A stretch of 49,618 nt of DNA from Sulfuricellaceae bacterium (GTDB lineage: Bacteria; Pseudomonadota; Gammaproteobacteria; Burkholderiales; Sulfuricellaceae): the NCBI GenBank assembly GCA_030690895.1, contig JAUYFQ010000148.1, forward strand, positions 1-49,618. Reading direction: 5' to 3'. Shown here piece by piece: positions 8,492-15,580 of this stretch. The position numbers and the translations under genes were made by a program. Every line of letters starts with the position of its first letter. The first letter of the stretch is position 1. The notes beneath the pieces were generated by a model that saw only the letters and a list, made by a program, of their open reading frames with translations, did no database searches and was not told the DNA's origin.

Positions 8492-9739
8492 TCATTGAAC
8501 CTGCGGCGCTCGCAAATGTGCAATCCGCTGGCTGGCCGGAGGATGTGAGTCGTAAAACATGGAGTGTAGCGGGTCCGGTGTCAGAGTGGCGGCATTGTCA
8601 TTGTAAAGTTTGACCAGTGCGCGCACCAACGCTTCGCCGTTGACCTGCTCTGCCGCATAGCGGTCTGCCTCGAATTCGTGTTTCCGGGAAACCAGGCTGG
8701 TCAGGGGATGAAACAGAAAAGTGAATGCCGGGCTGACCAGCAGAAACAGCAGCAGGGCGCTGGCAGTGCTTTGGGTCTGGACGCCTAGTCCCAGATAGAA
8801 CCAGTCTTGCGGCATCAGCCAGCCCAGCAGCCAGAGCCCGGCCAGGCTCATGACAAACATGCTGGCTATGCGCTTGATGACGTGACGGCGCTTGAAATGT
8901 CCCAGTTCGTGCGCCAGCACCGCTTCGGTTTCTTCATGGTCGAGGCGGGTGAGCAGGGTGTCGAAAAAGACGATCTGCTTGGAGGCGCCAAATCCGCTGA
9001 AATAGGCGTTGCCGTGGCTGCTGCGTTTTGATCCGTCCATCACGAACAGTCCTTGTGATTTGAAGCCGCATTTTGTCAGCAGGGCTTCGATCCGGGTGGC
9101 CAGAACCGGGTCGGCCAGTGGCGTGAACTTGTTGAATAGCGGTGCGATGACTGTCGGATAAAGCATGAGAATCAGCAGATTGAACGCCATCCATGCCAGC
9201 CAGACGAACAGCCACCAGTGTTCGCCCATTTTACCCATCATCCACAGCACGCCCAGCAGCAGCGGGATGCCCAGCGCAGCGCTCAACAGGATTTGCTTGA
9301 ACAGATCGGTCAGGAACAGGGCCGGCGTCATTTTATTGAAACCAAAACGTGCATCAATGCCGAATGTCCGGTACAGGTCGAGCGGAAGCTCGATCAGGGC
9401 GGAAATCAGGAGCACGCCGAGAATCAGCACAACGCCGCGCCAGATATCGCTGTCCAGCCACGTCGGCAGGAAATCGGCAATCGCCTGAATGCCGCCGCCC
9501 AGTGTGAGCGCCAGCAACAGGATGGTTTCCAGCAGGGTGTTGACAAGCCCCAAGCGGGTTTTTGCGCTGGTGTAATCGGCTGCTTTCTGGTGGGCGTCGA
9601 GCGCGATCTGTCCGGAAAAGTCATCCGGGACGACATCGCGGTGCGCCCTGATGTGGCCAAGCTGGCGGCTGGCCAGCCAAAGACGGGTCAGCGTCGTGAG
9701 ACCGAGCGCAGTGATAAAAATCAGGGTAAAAAGATACAT
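8492..9739 (-). CDS. M48 family zinc metalloprotease (Ste24 type)
   Basis: This is an integral membrane endopeptidase related to CAAX prenyl protease 1 (Ste24). Its 415 residues hold several membrane segments and the zinc site VLAHELGHF (HExxH). The third ligand lies in the downstream HEFEADRYA motif. Bacteria lack CAAX prenylation, so the likely role is membrane protein quality control. It is divergent from orn, with 78 bases between the two starts. Confidence 0.92.
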   Translation of the reverse strand: MYLFTLIFITALGLTTLTRLWLASRQLGHIRAHRDVVPDDFSGQIALDAHQKAADYTSAKTRLGLVNTLLETILLLALTLGGGIQAIADFLPTWLDSDIWRGVVLILGVLLISALIELPLDLYRTFGIDARFGFNKMTPALFLTDLFKQILLSAALGIPLLLGVLWMMGKMGEHWWLFVWLAWMAFNLLILMLYPTVIAPLFNKFTPLADPVLATRIEALLTKCGFKSQGLFVMDGSKRSSHGNAYFSGFGASKQIVFFDTLLTRLDHEETEAVLAHELGHFKRRHVIKRIASMFVMSLAGLWLLGWLMPQDWFYLGLGVQTQSTASALLLFLLVSPAFTFLFHPLTSLVSRKHEFEADRYAAEQVNGEALVRALVKLYNDNAATLTPDPLHSMFYDSHPPASQRIAHLRAPQVQ

Positions 9740-9817
9740 GCTGGTTAGCTTGTGGCAAGTGACGGCAAATCAAGGCCATGCCACAATGGGTGCTCTAAAT
9801 ATGGATGGGACGCGATT

Positions 9818-10360
9818 ATGGCACAGAACGACAACTACCTGATTTGGCTGGACATGGAAATGAGCGGCTTGAATCCTGATTCCGACCGCATCCTGGAGGT
9901 GGCGATGGTGGTGACAGACGCGGACCTGAATACAGTCGCCGAGTCACCGGTTCTGGTAGTTCACCAATCGGATGCCGTGCTCGATGGCATGGATAACTGG
10001 AACAAGGGCACGCATGGCAAATCCGGCCTGATCGACAAGGTCAAGGCGTCGAAGATGGGCGATGCGGAAGTGGAGGCGGCGATGCTTGAGTTCATGCAGC
10101 AGTACGTCGGCTCCAGAAAGTCGCCGATGTGCGGCAATTCGATCTGCCAGGATCGGCGCTTCATGGCGCGCTACATGCCCAAGCTGGAAGATTATTTCCA
10201 CTACCGCAACCTGGACGTGAGCACGCTCAAGGAACTGGTGCGGCGCTGGCATCCTCAGGTTTACGACGGTTTCAAGAAGCAAAACAAGCATGAAGCGCTG
10301 GCGGATATTTATGAGTCCATCGATGAGATGAAGTATTACCGGGATCATTTTTTCAAGTAA
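9818..10360 (+). CDS. orn: Oligoribonuclease
   Basis: Orn is a DEDDh 3'-5' exonuclease that clears RNA dinucleotides, including pGpG from c-di-GMP breakdown. That is relevant here because a GGDEF protein lies in the window. The 180-residue protein starts [20 protein letters not shown] with the DxE pair. It continues with the typical [12 protein letters not shown] and [18 protein letters not shown] blocks. The upstream in-frame ATG at 9752 is rejected because the family N-terminus begins at 9818. Confidence 0.95.
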   Translation: MAQNDNYLIWLDMEMSGLNPDSDRILEVAMVVTDADLNTVAESPVLVVHQSDAVLDGMDNWNKGTHGKSGLIDKVKASKMGDAEVEAAMLEFMQQYVGSRKSPMCGNSICQDRRFMARYMPKLEDYFHYRNLDVSTLKELVRRWHPQVYDGFKKQNKHEALADIYESIDEMKYYRDHFFK

Positions 10361-10417
10361 GCTGAACCCAGATGATCCGGGTTGAAGCCAAGGAACACCG
10401 ACCAGGAGAGGTGGGGT

Positions 10418-10486
10418 ATGCGTTTCGAGATTGAGCAACATGGCAAAGCAGCGGGGGGCGCTAAAAATGCTGTATTTGAATATTGA
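10418..10486 (+). CDS. Possible 22-residue leader ORF before hepT
   Basis: An ATG at 10418 follows the strong ribosome site AGGAGAGGTGGGG and opens a 22-codon ORF (MRFEIEQHGKAAGG...). It ends at 10486, 20 bases inside the likely hepT start in another frame. The ribosome site is better than the one in front of hepT itself. It could be a translated leader controlling the toxin gene, or a remnant of an older gene. Nothing else supports the product. Confidence 0.3.
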   Translation: MRFEIEQHGKAAGGAKNAVFEY

Positions 10487-10913
10487 TCATCTACGGCGCT
10501 GCATGCAAACGCTGGATTCTTCGCTGACTCTTTATCAGAGAGCCGAGCCGGATAGTATCGATCAGGAAGTATTCCGCAACGCCATCGTAAAAGGTTACGA
10601 ACTGACGCAAGAAACCGCCTTCAAGCTGTTGAAGAAAGCATTGAAAGCGTATGGTCATGGCGGCAAAAAACTGGAAGCGATGCCCGTAAAAGACATTCTG
10701 CGACTCGCTGCGGTACATGATTTGATGGCTCTGCCGGAGGTGGAGAGATGGTTCCGCTATCGTGACAATCGCAACAACACCGCGCACGATTACGGCGAAC
10801 AGTTTGCCAGCGAGACGCTTGTGCTGATCCCTGCCTTTTTACAGGACATCGCCACGCTGGCAGATGTTTTGGAGCGCAAGCTGGGCGAAGGGGGTGAGCA
10901 TGTCGGTAGTTGA
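10467..10913 (+). CDS. hepT: HEPN-domain toxin of a HepT/MntA pair
   Basis: HepT-type toxins are HEPN-fold RNases or nucleotidyltransferase targets paired with an MNT protein. The 148-residue helical protein carries the diagnostic RX4HXY motif: Arg102, His107 and Tyr109 in RNNTAHDYG. The start is uncertain. The frame is open from a TTG at 10431, but the ATG at 10467 follows GGGGGGCG and gives a family-like N-terminus (MLYLNIDHLRR). The next gene overlaps by 14 bases and encodes the MNT partner. It is annotated in older databases as nucleotidyltransferase substrate-binding protein (HI0074 type). Confidence 0.85.
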   Translation: MLYLNIDHLRRCMQTLDSSLTLYQRAEPDSIDQEVFRNAIVKGYELTQETAFKLLKKALKAYGHGGKKLEAMPVKDILRLAAVHDLMALPEVERWFRYRDNRNNTAHDYGEQFASETLVLIPAFLQDIATLADVLERKLGEGGEHVGS

Positions 10914-11313
10914 ATCGCCCTGCTTGCACCTGCCCGAGCCGTACCTGCACATGGTGCAGGATGTTTTGCGCGACCATTTGCCTGATGCAGAAGTATGGGC
11001 GTATGGCAGCCGGGTCAACGGCGATTATCACGATACCAGCGACCTTGACCTGGTGGTGCGCCAGCCGGATGACCTGCGCCGCAGGCAAGCCAGTCTGGGT
11101 GATGTCATCGAGGCGTTTTCTGAAAGCCATCTGCCCATCCTTGTGCAACTGGTCGATTGGGCCGCCATTCCCGCCACGTTTCATGCCGAGATCGCAGCAA
11201 AGTATGTCGTATTGCAGCAACCCGCAGGTCTGGTTAGCCCGTCGGGCATAACCCGACCTAACGGGGCTTTTTGCCCATCACCTATCACCCCTCGCAACAA
11301 GAGGTTTCCATGA
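10900..11313 (+). CDS. mntA: MNT-domain nucleotidyltransferase antitoxin
   Basis: MntA proteins neutralise HepT by AMPylating it near the HEPN Tyr. The minimal nucleotidyltransferase motif is complete: GSRVNGDYHDTSDLDL, with Gly36-Ser37 and metal ligands Asp48 and Asp50. The ATG at 10900 lies inside the end of hepT. The conserved fold appears to end near AAKYVVLQQP. The remaining ~27 residues are read through a terminator-like hairpin (11236-11272) and stop at 11313, overlapping the glgP start. This suggests the original stop codon was lost, or that the tail is non-essential. Confidence 0.85.
   Translation: MSVVESPCLHLPEPYLHMVQDVLRDHLPDAEVWAYGSRVNGDYHDTSDLDLVVRQPDDLRRRQASLGDVIEAFSESHLPILVQLVDWAAIPATFHAEIAAKYVVLQQPAGLVSPSGITRPNGAFCPSPITPRNKRFP
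11236..11272 (+). terminator. Terminator-like hairpin between mntA and glgP
   Basis: AGCCCGT (11236) can pair with ACGGGGCT (ending 11268), with an inner CGGG/CCCG stem around CATAA, followed by TTTTT. The sequence lies inside the reading frame of the mntA tail and 38 bases before the glgP ATG. It could separate the toxin-antitoxin pair from glgP. Confidence 0.45.
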
Positions 11314-13871
11314 AGCAAGGCACCACGTTCTCGATCGAAGTCAATCCCCGCATTCCGCGCAAGCTGGTTCGACTGGAGGAGCTGGCGAACAATCTCTGGT
11401 ATAGCTGGGACAAGCCTACGCGCACCCTGTTTGCGCGCCTGCATCCCGGATTGTGGGACGCGGTGGCGCATAACCCACGGGTTTTTCTGCGCCGGGTGGA
11501 TGAAAAACGTCTGCTCGAAGCCGCCGAGGATCAGGTTTTCCTGGCGACCTATAACCGCGTGCTGTCTGCTTATGACACCTATCATCACGAATTCGTCAGG
11601 CACAACGAGGATACCCGGCTCAAGGAAACCGATCTGGTGGCCTATTTTTGCGCCGAGTTCGGATTTCATGAAAGTTTCCCGATTTATTCCGGCGGGCTGG
11701 GTATTCTGGCCGGGGATCATTGCAAGGCGGCCAGCGATATGCGGGTGCCGTTCATTGCGGTGGGCTTGCTGTATCGCCAGGGCTATTTTTCCCAGACCAT
11801 CGATGCCGACGGCAACCAGATCGCGACTTACACCGATTCGGATTTCGGCGATTTGCCTATCAATCCGGCCACCCGTGAGGATGGCAGCGAAATTCACCTG
11901 ACGGTCGAATTTCCCGGTCGCCCGGTGCACGTCAAGGTTTGGCACGCCCTGGTCGGACATGTCCACCTGTACCTGCTGGATACCGATGTGGAGGAAAACA
12001 GCTCGGAGGACAGGGATATCGCCCACCAGTTATACGGCGGGGATCGCAATCTGCGCCTCAGGCAGGAGATTATTCTGGGCATTGGCGGCGTTCGCGCGCT
12101 GGAAGAGCTGGGGTTAAAACCTTCCGTCTGGCACATCAATGAAGGACATGCGGCTTTTTTGATCCTGGAGCGGATACGCGCGCTGGTCAAGCAATTCAAG
12201 CTGGATTTCCCCAGCGCGCTGGAGGCGGTGGCAGCCAACACCGTGTTCACCACGCACACGCCGGTTCCCGCCGGGCATGACCATTTTTCGGAAGGCATGA
12301 TCACCGAGTATTTTCAGCATTTCTGCCAGAACATCGGGATTCCGGTCGCCGAGTTCATGAAAATGGGCGTCACGCCGGAAAGCCCGGAATTCAACATGAC
12401 TGCGCTGGCGATTCGCGGTTCGCGCCACCAGAACGGTGTCAGCCGCATTCACGGCAAAGTGTCGTCGCGCATCTGCTCGACTCTCTGGCCGGAGGTCATG
12501 CCGGAAGAGAACCCCATGTCCTATGTGACCAACGGCGTGCATATGCCGACTTTTCTGGCGCAGGAATGGGCCGACCTGTTCGATAACGTGTTCGGTTACG
12601 AATGGCGTCATCGCATCTCGGACACCCAGTTCTGGAACAGCCGTATCGACGAAATCCCCGACCAGCTGTTCTGGAGCGTGCGCCAGTCGCTCAAGTCGCA
12701 GATGCTGCAACTGGTGCATTACCGCAAGAGTGCGCAGCATTTTCGCCATCACGGCAGCGAATCCCATCTCGACCGGATGCTGAAGCATGTTGATCGTTTT
12801 GACCCTAATGTGCTGACCATCGGCTTCGCGCGCCGCTTTGCCACCTACAAACGCGCCGCCCTGCTGTTTGAAGACCTGAACTGGCTCAAGGACATCCTCT
12901 CTGACAGCAAACGCCCCGTGCTGTTCCTGTTCGCCGGCAAGGCGCACCCCGCCGACCAGCCGGGGCAGGATTTGATTCGCCAGGTTACCGGCATTGCCCA
13001 CATGCCCGAATTCGAGGGCAAGGTGATGCTGGTGGAAGGCTACGATCTCGGTCTGGCGCGGCGCTTGGTATCGGGCGTGGACGTATGGCTCAACAACCCG
13101 GTCTATCCGCTCGAAGCCAGCGGTACATCCGGCATGAAGGCCGGCATGAACGGCGCCATCAACCTGAGCGTGCTGGATGGTTGGTGGGGAGAGGGCTACG
13201 ACGGCAGCAACGGCTGGGCGATCAAGCCCGCGCCTACCTATATGGACGACTACCGTCGCAACCGCGAAGAAGCGCAGACGCTGTACGAGATTTTGCAGGA
13301 TCGCGTGATCCCGACCTATTACAAGCACGGCAAAATGGGCTACTCGCCGGAGTGGGTCAAAATATCCAAGCGCTCCATGGCGACCATCCTGCCGCGCTTC
13401 AATTCCTGCCGCATGGTTCACGAATACGTCAGCCACTTCTATCAGCCCGCCAGCCATCAGGGACGCCGCCTGGAACACAATGAATACGCGGGCGCGCGGC
13501 AGTTGGCCGAGTGGAAAAGCCGGGTGCGCAAATCCTGGCATGGCGTTCAGATTCGCCGAACCGACACGTTACGGGCAAAAATCCCGTTCGGAGACTCAGT
13601 GCGCTTCGAAGTGGCGCTCAAGCTGAACGGCCTGGCGCCTGAGGACGTGGTGGTCGAACTCCTGTTGCGACGCCCGACCAAACGCGATTTGACCGATTAT
13701 CTGCATTTCGGTTTTGATTTCGGCGGCATGAGCGCGGACGGGAGCGAACATCTGTTCGCACTGGATCTGGCGCCCGAGTTGTGCGGTCGGCTGGACTACA
13801 AGATTCGCGTTTTCCCTTCGCACGAGATGATGACGCATCCCATGGAAATGGGGCTGATGCTTTGGTTATAG
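11310..13871 (+). CDS. glgP: Alpha-glucan (glycogen) phosphorylase, DUF3417-containing type
   Basis: This enzyme phosphorolyses alpha-1,4-glucan to glucose 1-phosphate using pyridoxal phosphate. The 853-residue protein has the N-terminal DUF3417 segment (RKLVRLEELANNLWYSWD) of the short bacterial TIGR02094 family. The catalytic region holds EASGTSGMKAGMNGA, where Lys610 is the PLP lysine. GGLGILAGDHCKAASD and HINEGHAAF are also conserved. The ATG at 11310 follows AGAGG; the frame opens at 11271, but that part lies in the terminator region. No other glycogen genes are nearby. Confidence 0.95.
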   Translation: MKQGTTFSIEVNPRIPRKLVRLEELANNLWYSWDKPTRTLFARLHPGLWDAVAHNPRVFLRRVDEKRLLEAAEDQVFLATYNRVLSAYDTYHHEFVRHNEDTRLKETDLVAYFCAEFGFHESFPIYSGGLGILAGDHCKAASDMRVPFIAVGLLYRQGYFSQTIDADGNQIATYTDSDFGDLPINPATREDGSEIHLTVEFPGRPVHVKVWHALVGHVHLYLLDTDVEENSSEDRDIAHQLYGGDRNLRLRQEIILGIGGVRALEELGLKPSVWHINEGHAAFLILERIRALVKQFKLDFPSALEAVAANTVFTTHTPVPAGHDHFSEGMITEYFQHFCQNIGIPVAEFMKMGVTPESPEFNMTALAIRGSRHQNGVSRIHGKVSSRICSTLWPEVMPEENPMSYVTNGVHMPTFLAQEWADLFDNVFGYEWRHRISDTQFWNSRIDEIPDQLFWSVRQSLKSQMLQLVHYRKSAQHFRHHGSESHLDRMLKHVDRFDPNVLTIGFARRFATYKRAALLFEDLNWLKDILSDSKRPVLFLFAGKAHPADQPGQDLIRQVTGIAHMPEFEGKVMLVEGYDLGLARRLVSGVDVWLNNPVYPLEASGTSGMKAGMNGAINLSVLDGWWGEGYDGSNGWAIKPAPTYMDDYRRNREEAQTLYEILQDRVIPTYYKHGKMGYSPEWVKISKRSMATILPRFNSCRMVHEYVSHFYQPASHQGRRLEHNEYAGARQLAEWKSRVRKSWHGVQIRRTDTLRAKIPFGDSVRFEVALKLNGLAPEDVVVELLLRRPTKRDLTDYLHFGFDFGGMSADGSEHLFALDLAPELCGRLDYKIRVFPSHEMMTHPMEMGLMLWL

Positions 13872-14228
13872 GGCATCGCGCGTCATGGCAAGGCCGGAAA
13901 CGGCCTTGCGCAACTGGCTGACTTGTTGTTCCATTTTGCGCAAAGTGGCTGGGCGCACAACGGTTTTCCCCTCCGCTTTTGCGCGCTGGCAGATGCGCTG
14001 AATGGCCAGGGTCAATGCCAGACGGCTCTCTGTTTTAATTTGAGGCGGCAATCCGACGTAAGTGTGAAACTCGCGTAGCGAGCCTACGTCCCTCTCTCCC
14101 TTTGGGAGAGAGTTAGGAGAGAGGGAAACTGGCATGGCGAGGCGATGTTTCATGATTTTGGGCGGCGCTCTTGTGCCCTTTTGGGTATCGCCATGCCAGT
14201 TAGGGGTGGTAAACAGATGTCCTTGCAT
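13866..14228 (-). CDS. Hypothetical helical protein carrying the nadB-type repeat
   Basis: This 120-residue ORF runs opposite to glgP and overlaps its 3' end by 6 bases. No family is recognised. The C-terminal half (about residues 60-120) looks protein-like: a predicted helical, basic stretch with RLALTLAIQRICQRAKAEGK and MEQQVSQLRKAV. The N-terminal half contains a translated copy of the structured repeat (GERDVGSLREF), and its first 35 residues look like translated intergenic DNA. The true gene may start inside, after the repeat, or the repeat may have entered an existing gene in frame as in nadB. Confidence 0.5.
   Translation of the reverse strand: MQGHLFTTPNWHGDTQKGTRAPPKIMKHRLAMPVSLSPNSLPKGERDVGSLREFHTYVGLPPQIKTESRLALTLAIQRICQRAKAEGKTVVRPATLRKMEQQVSQLRKAVSGLAMTRDAL
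14069..14126 (-). repeat. Second copy of the structured repeat, with an added hairpin
   Basis: Bases 14069-14092 match the nadB copy (1405-1428) at 22 of 24 positions. The stem is CGTAG/CTACG (14074-14078 with 14084-14088) around the same CGAGC loop. Immediately beyond is a second inverted repeat, CTCTCTCCC/GGGAGAGAG (14092-14112), then a related GAGAGAGGG tract. This second part resembles the widespread CTCTCCC...GGGAGAG intergenic repeats of proteobacteria. It is read in frame by the ORF at 13866-14228. Confidence 0.6.
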
Positions 14229-14323
14229 TCTGATACTCCTTCTTGTGCGATTGAATTCAGTGCATTATGGGCATGACAAAGCTCACCAGATGAGCCACGC
14301 CAAATTTGATCGCAAGGATTTTT

Positions 14324-15301
14324 ATGGATCGCACCGAACGCTTTTACAAAATCGACCAGTTGCTCAACGACCAGTCCGTTGTCTCCATCGACACCTTCCT
14401 GGCCGACTTGGGCATTTCGCTGGCCACCTTCAAGCGCGACCTCGAATACATGCGCGAGCGGCTCAATGCGCCGATCCAGTGGGATCGCGATGCCGGGGGC
14501 TATCGCTACGGCCAGCCGGATGCGCTTGCCCCCAGCTTTGCCCTGCCCGGCATCTGGTTCAATCCCGGCGAAGTCCATGCCCTGCTGACCATGCAACACC
14601 TGCTATCTAATCTGGAGCCGGGGCTTTTGGCAGGTCACATCAAACCGCTCCAGGCGCGTCTGAAAGCCTTGCTGGAAAGCCGCGACCATTCTGCCGAGGA
14701 AGTGGAAACCCGCTTTCGCATCGTCCACGCCGCCCGGCGGCAGGTCGCCACCACACATTTTGAACTCATCGCTTCCGCCACCCTGAGCCGCAAACGCCTC
14801 AAGATTCGGCACTACAGTCGCCAGACAGGAGAAGAATCGGAACGCATCGTTTCCCCCCAGCAGTTGGTTTACTACCGCGACAACTGGTATGTGGATACCT
14901 GGTGCCATTTGCGCGAAGGGATACGTAGTTTTTCCATCGACGCCATTCGCCATGCTGAAATGATGGAAGGCAAGGTGAAAAATTTGCCAAGAACCGCATT
15001 GAAAGCGGTTCTGGAGAGCGGCTATGGCATTTTTTCAGGCAAGGCTGTGACCTGGGCCAAACTGCGCTTCACGCCCGAACGCGCGCGCTGGGTCGCCAAT
15101 GAATTGTGGCATCCGAAGCAAAAGGGCAAGTTCGACGCGGATGGCTACTATCTGCTGGAATTACCCTATAACGACGACAGGGAACTGGTCATGGACATTT
15201 TGCGCCACGGCGCTGAAGTGGAAGTTCTCGCGCCGGAGTCGCTGCGCGAACGGGTGCGGCAGGAGCTTGGCGCGGCCTTGGCTCGTTACCAGAATATTTG
15301 A
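14324..15301 (+). CDS. WYL-domain transcriptional regulator (DeoR-like HTH)
   Basis: The N-terminal winged helix-turn-helix (FYKIDQLLNDQSVVSIDTFLADLGISLATFKRDLEYM) is followed by the WYL domain (SPQQLVYYRDNWYVDTWCHL) and the WCX extension at the C-terminus. The 325 residues are full length. The ATG at 14324 has AAGGA 8 bases upstream; an in-frame ATG at 14306 is less likely. WYL regulators often sense nucleic acid ligands and control DNA damage or defence genes. No obvious target lies next to it. Confidence 0.9.
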   Translation: MDRTERFYKIDQLLNDQSVVSIDTFLADLGISLATFKRDLEYMRERLNAPIQWDRDAGGYRYGQPDALAPSFALPGIWFNPGEVHALLTMQHLLSNLEPGLLAGHIKPLQARLKALLESRDHSAEEVETRFRIVHAARRQVATTHFELIASATLSRKRLKIRHYSRQTGEESERIVSPQQLVYYRDNWYVDTWCHLREGIRSFSIDAIRHAEMMEGKVKNLPRTALKAVLESGYGIFSGKAVTWAKLRFTPERARWVANELWHPKQKGKFDADGYYLLELPYNDDRELVMDILRHGAEVEVLAPESLRERVRQELGAALARYQNI

Positions 15302-15350
15302 GCAATTTTTCCTTGGTCTGGCTCACCCCATGAGCTCTTGACGCAACATA

Positions 15351-15381
15351 CTGGCTCCATGATTTTCAAACAGGGAGCCAG
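15351..15381 (+). promoter_or_regulatory. Hairpin covering the ribosome site of the following small ORF
   Basis: CTGGCTCC (15351-15358) and GGAGCCAG (15374-15381) form a perfect 8-bp stem with a 15-base loop. The right arm contains the only GGAG ribosome site of the ATG at 15385. If transcribed, the stem would block initiation. A TTGACG -35-like hexamer lies just upstream (15339-15344). Confidence 0.4.
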
Positions 15382-15384
15382 ATC

Positions 15385-15498
15385 ATGAAAAGAGTAAACA
15401 AGCGATTGCGCGTATGGCGGTATTTCCGGGATCCGGATTTTTGCGTGTTTATCGTTTCGCTCACCTTGTCGCCACTGGTGGTGTTCCCCATCATGTAA
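15385..15498 (+). CDS. Putative 37-residue single-span membrane protein
   Basis: This short ORF (MKRVNKRLRVWRYFRDPDF...) has a basic N-terminus and one hydrophobic segment, FCVFIVSLTLSPLVVFPIM, giving an N-in topology under the positive-inside rule. GGGAG lies 8-12 bases before the ATG, inside a hairpin. It lies 82 bases before ccoI in the same direction. No family is recognised. It may be a small protein linked to cbb3 oxidase assembly or simply a chance ORF. Confidence 0.4.
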   Translation: MKRVNKRLRVWRYFRDPDFCVFIVSLTLSPLVVFPIM

Positions 15499-15580
15499 CG
15501 AGCGCTCGCTGAGCCAGCAAAACTGTATCGCGGCCAACCGGGCTTTTCAGGTTTATGCCCAATTCCCATTACAATAGAGC

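Noticed and set aside
12114-13541. 475-residue minus-strand ORF inside glgP
   Set aside because: Long antisense frames are common opposite GC-rich genes; glgP on the plus strand has complete family motifs and the antisense product has none.
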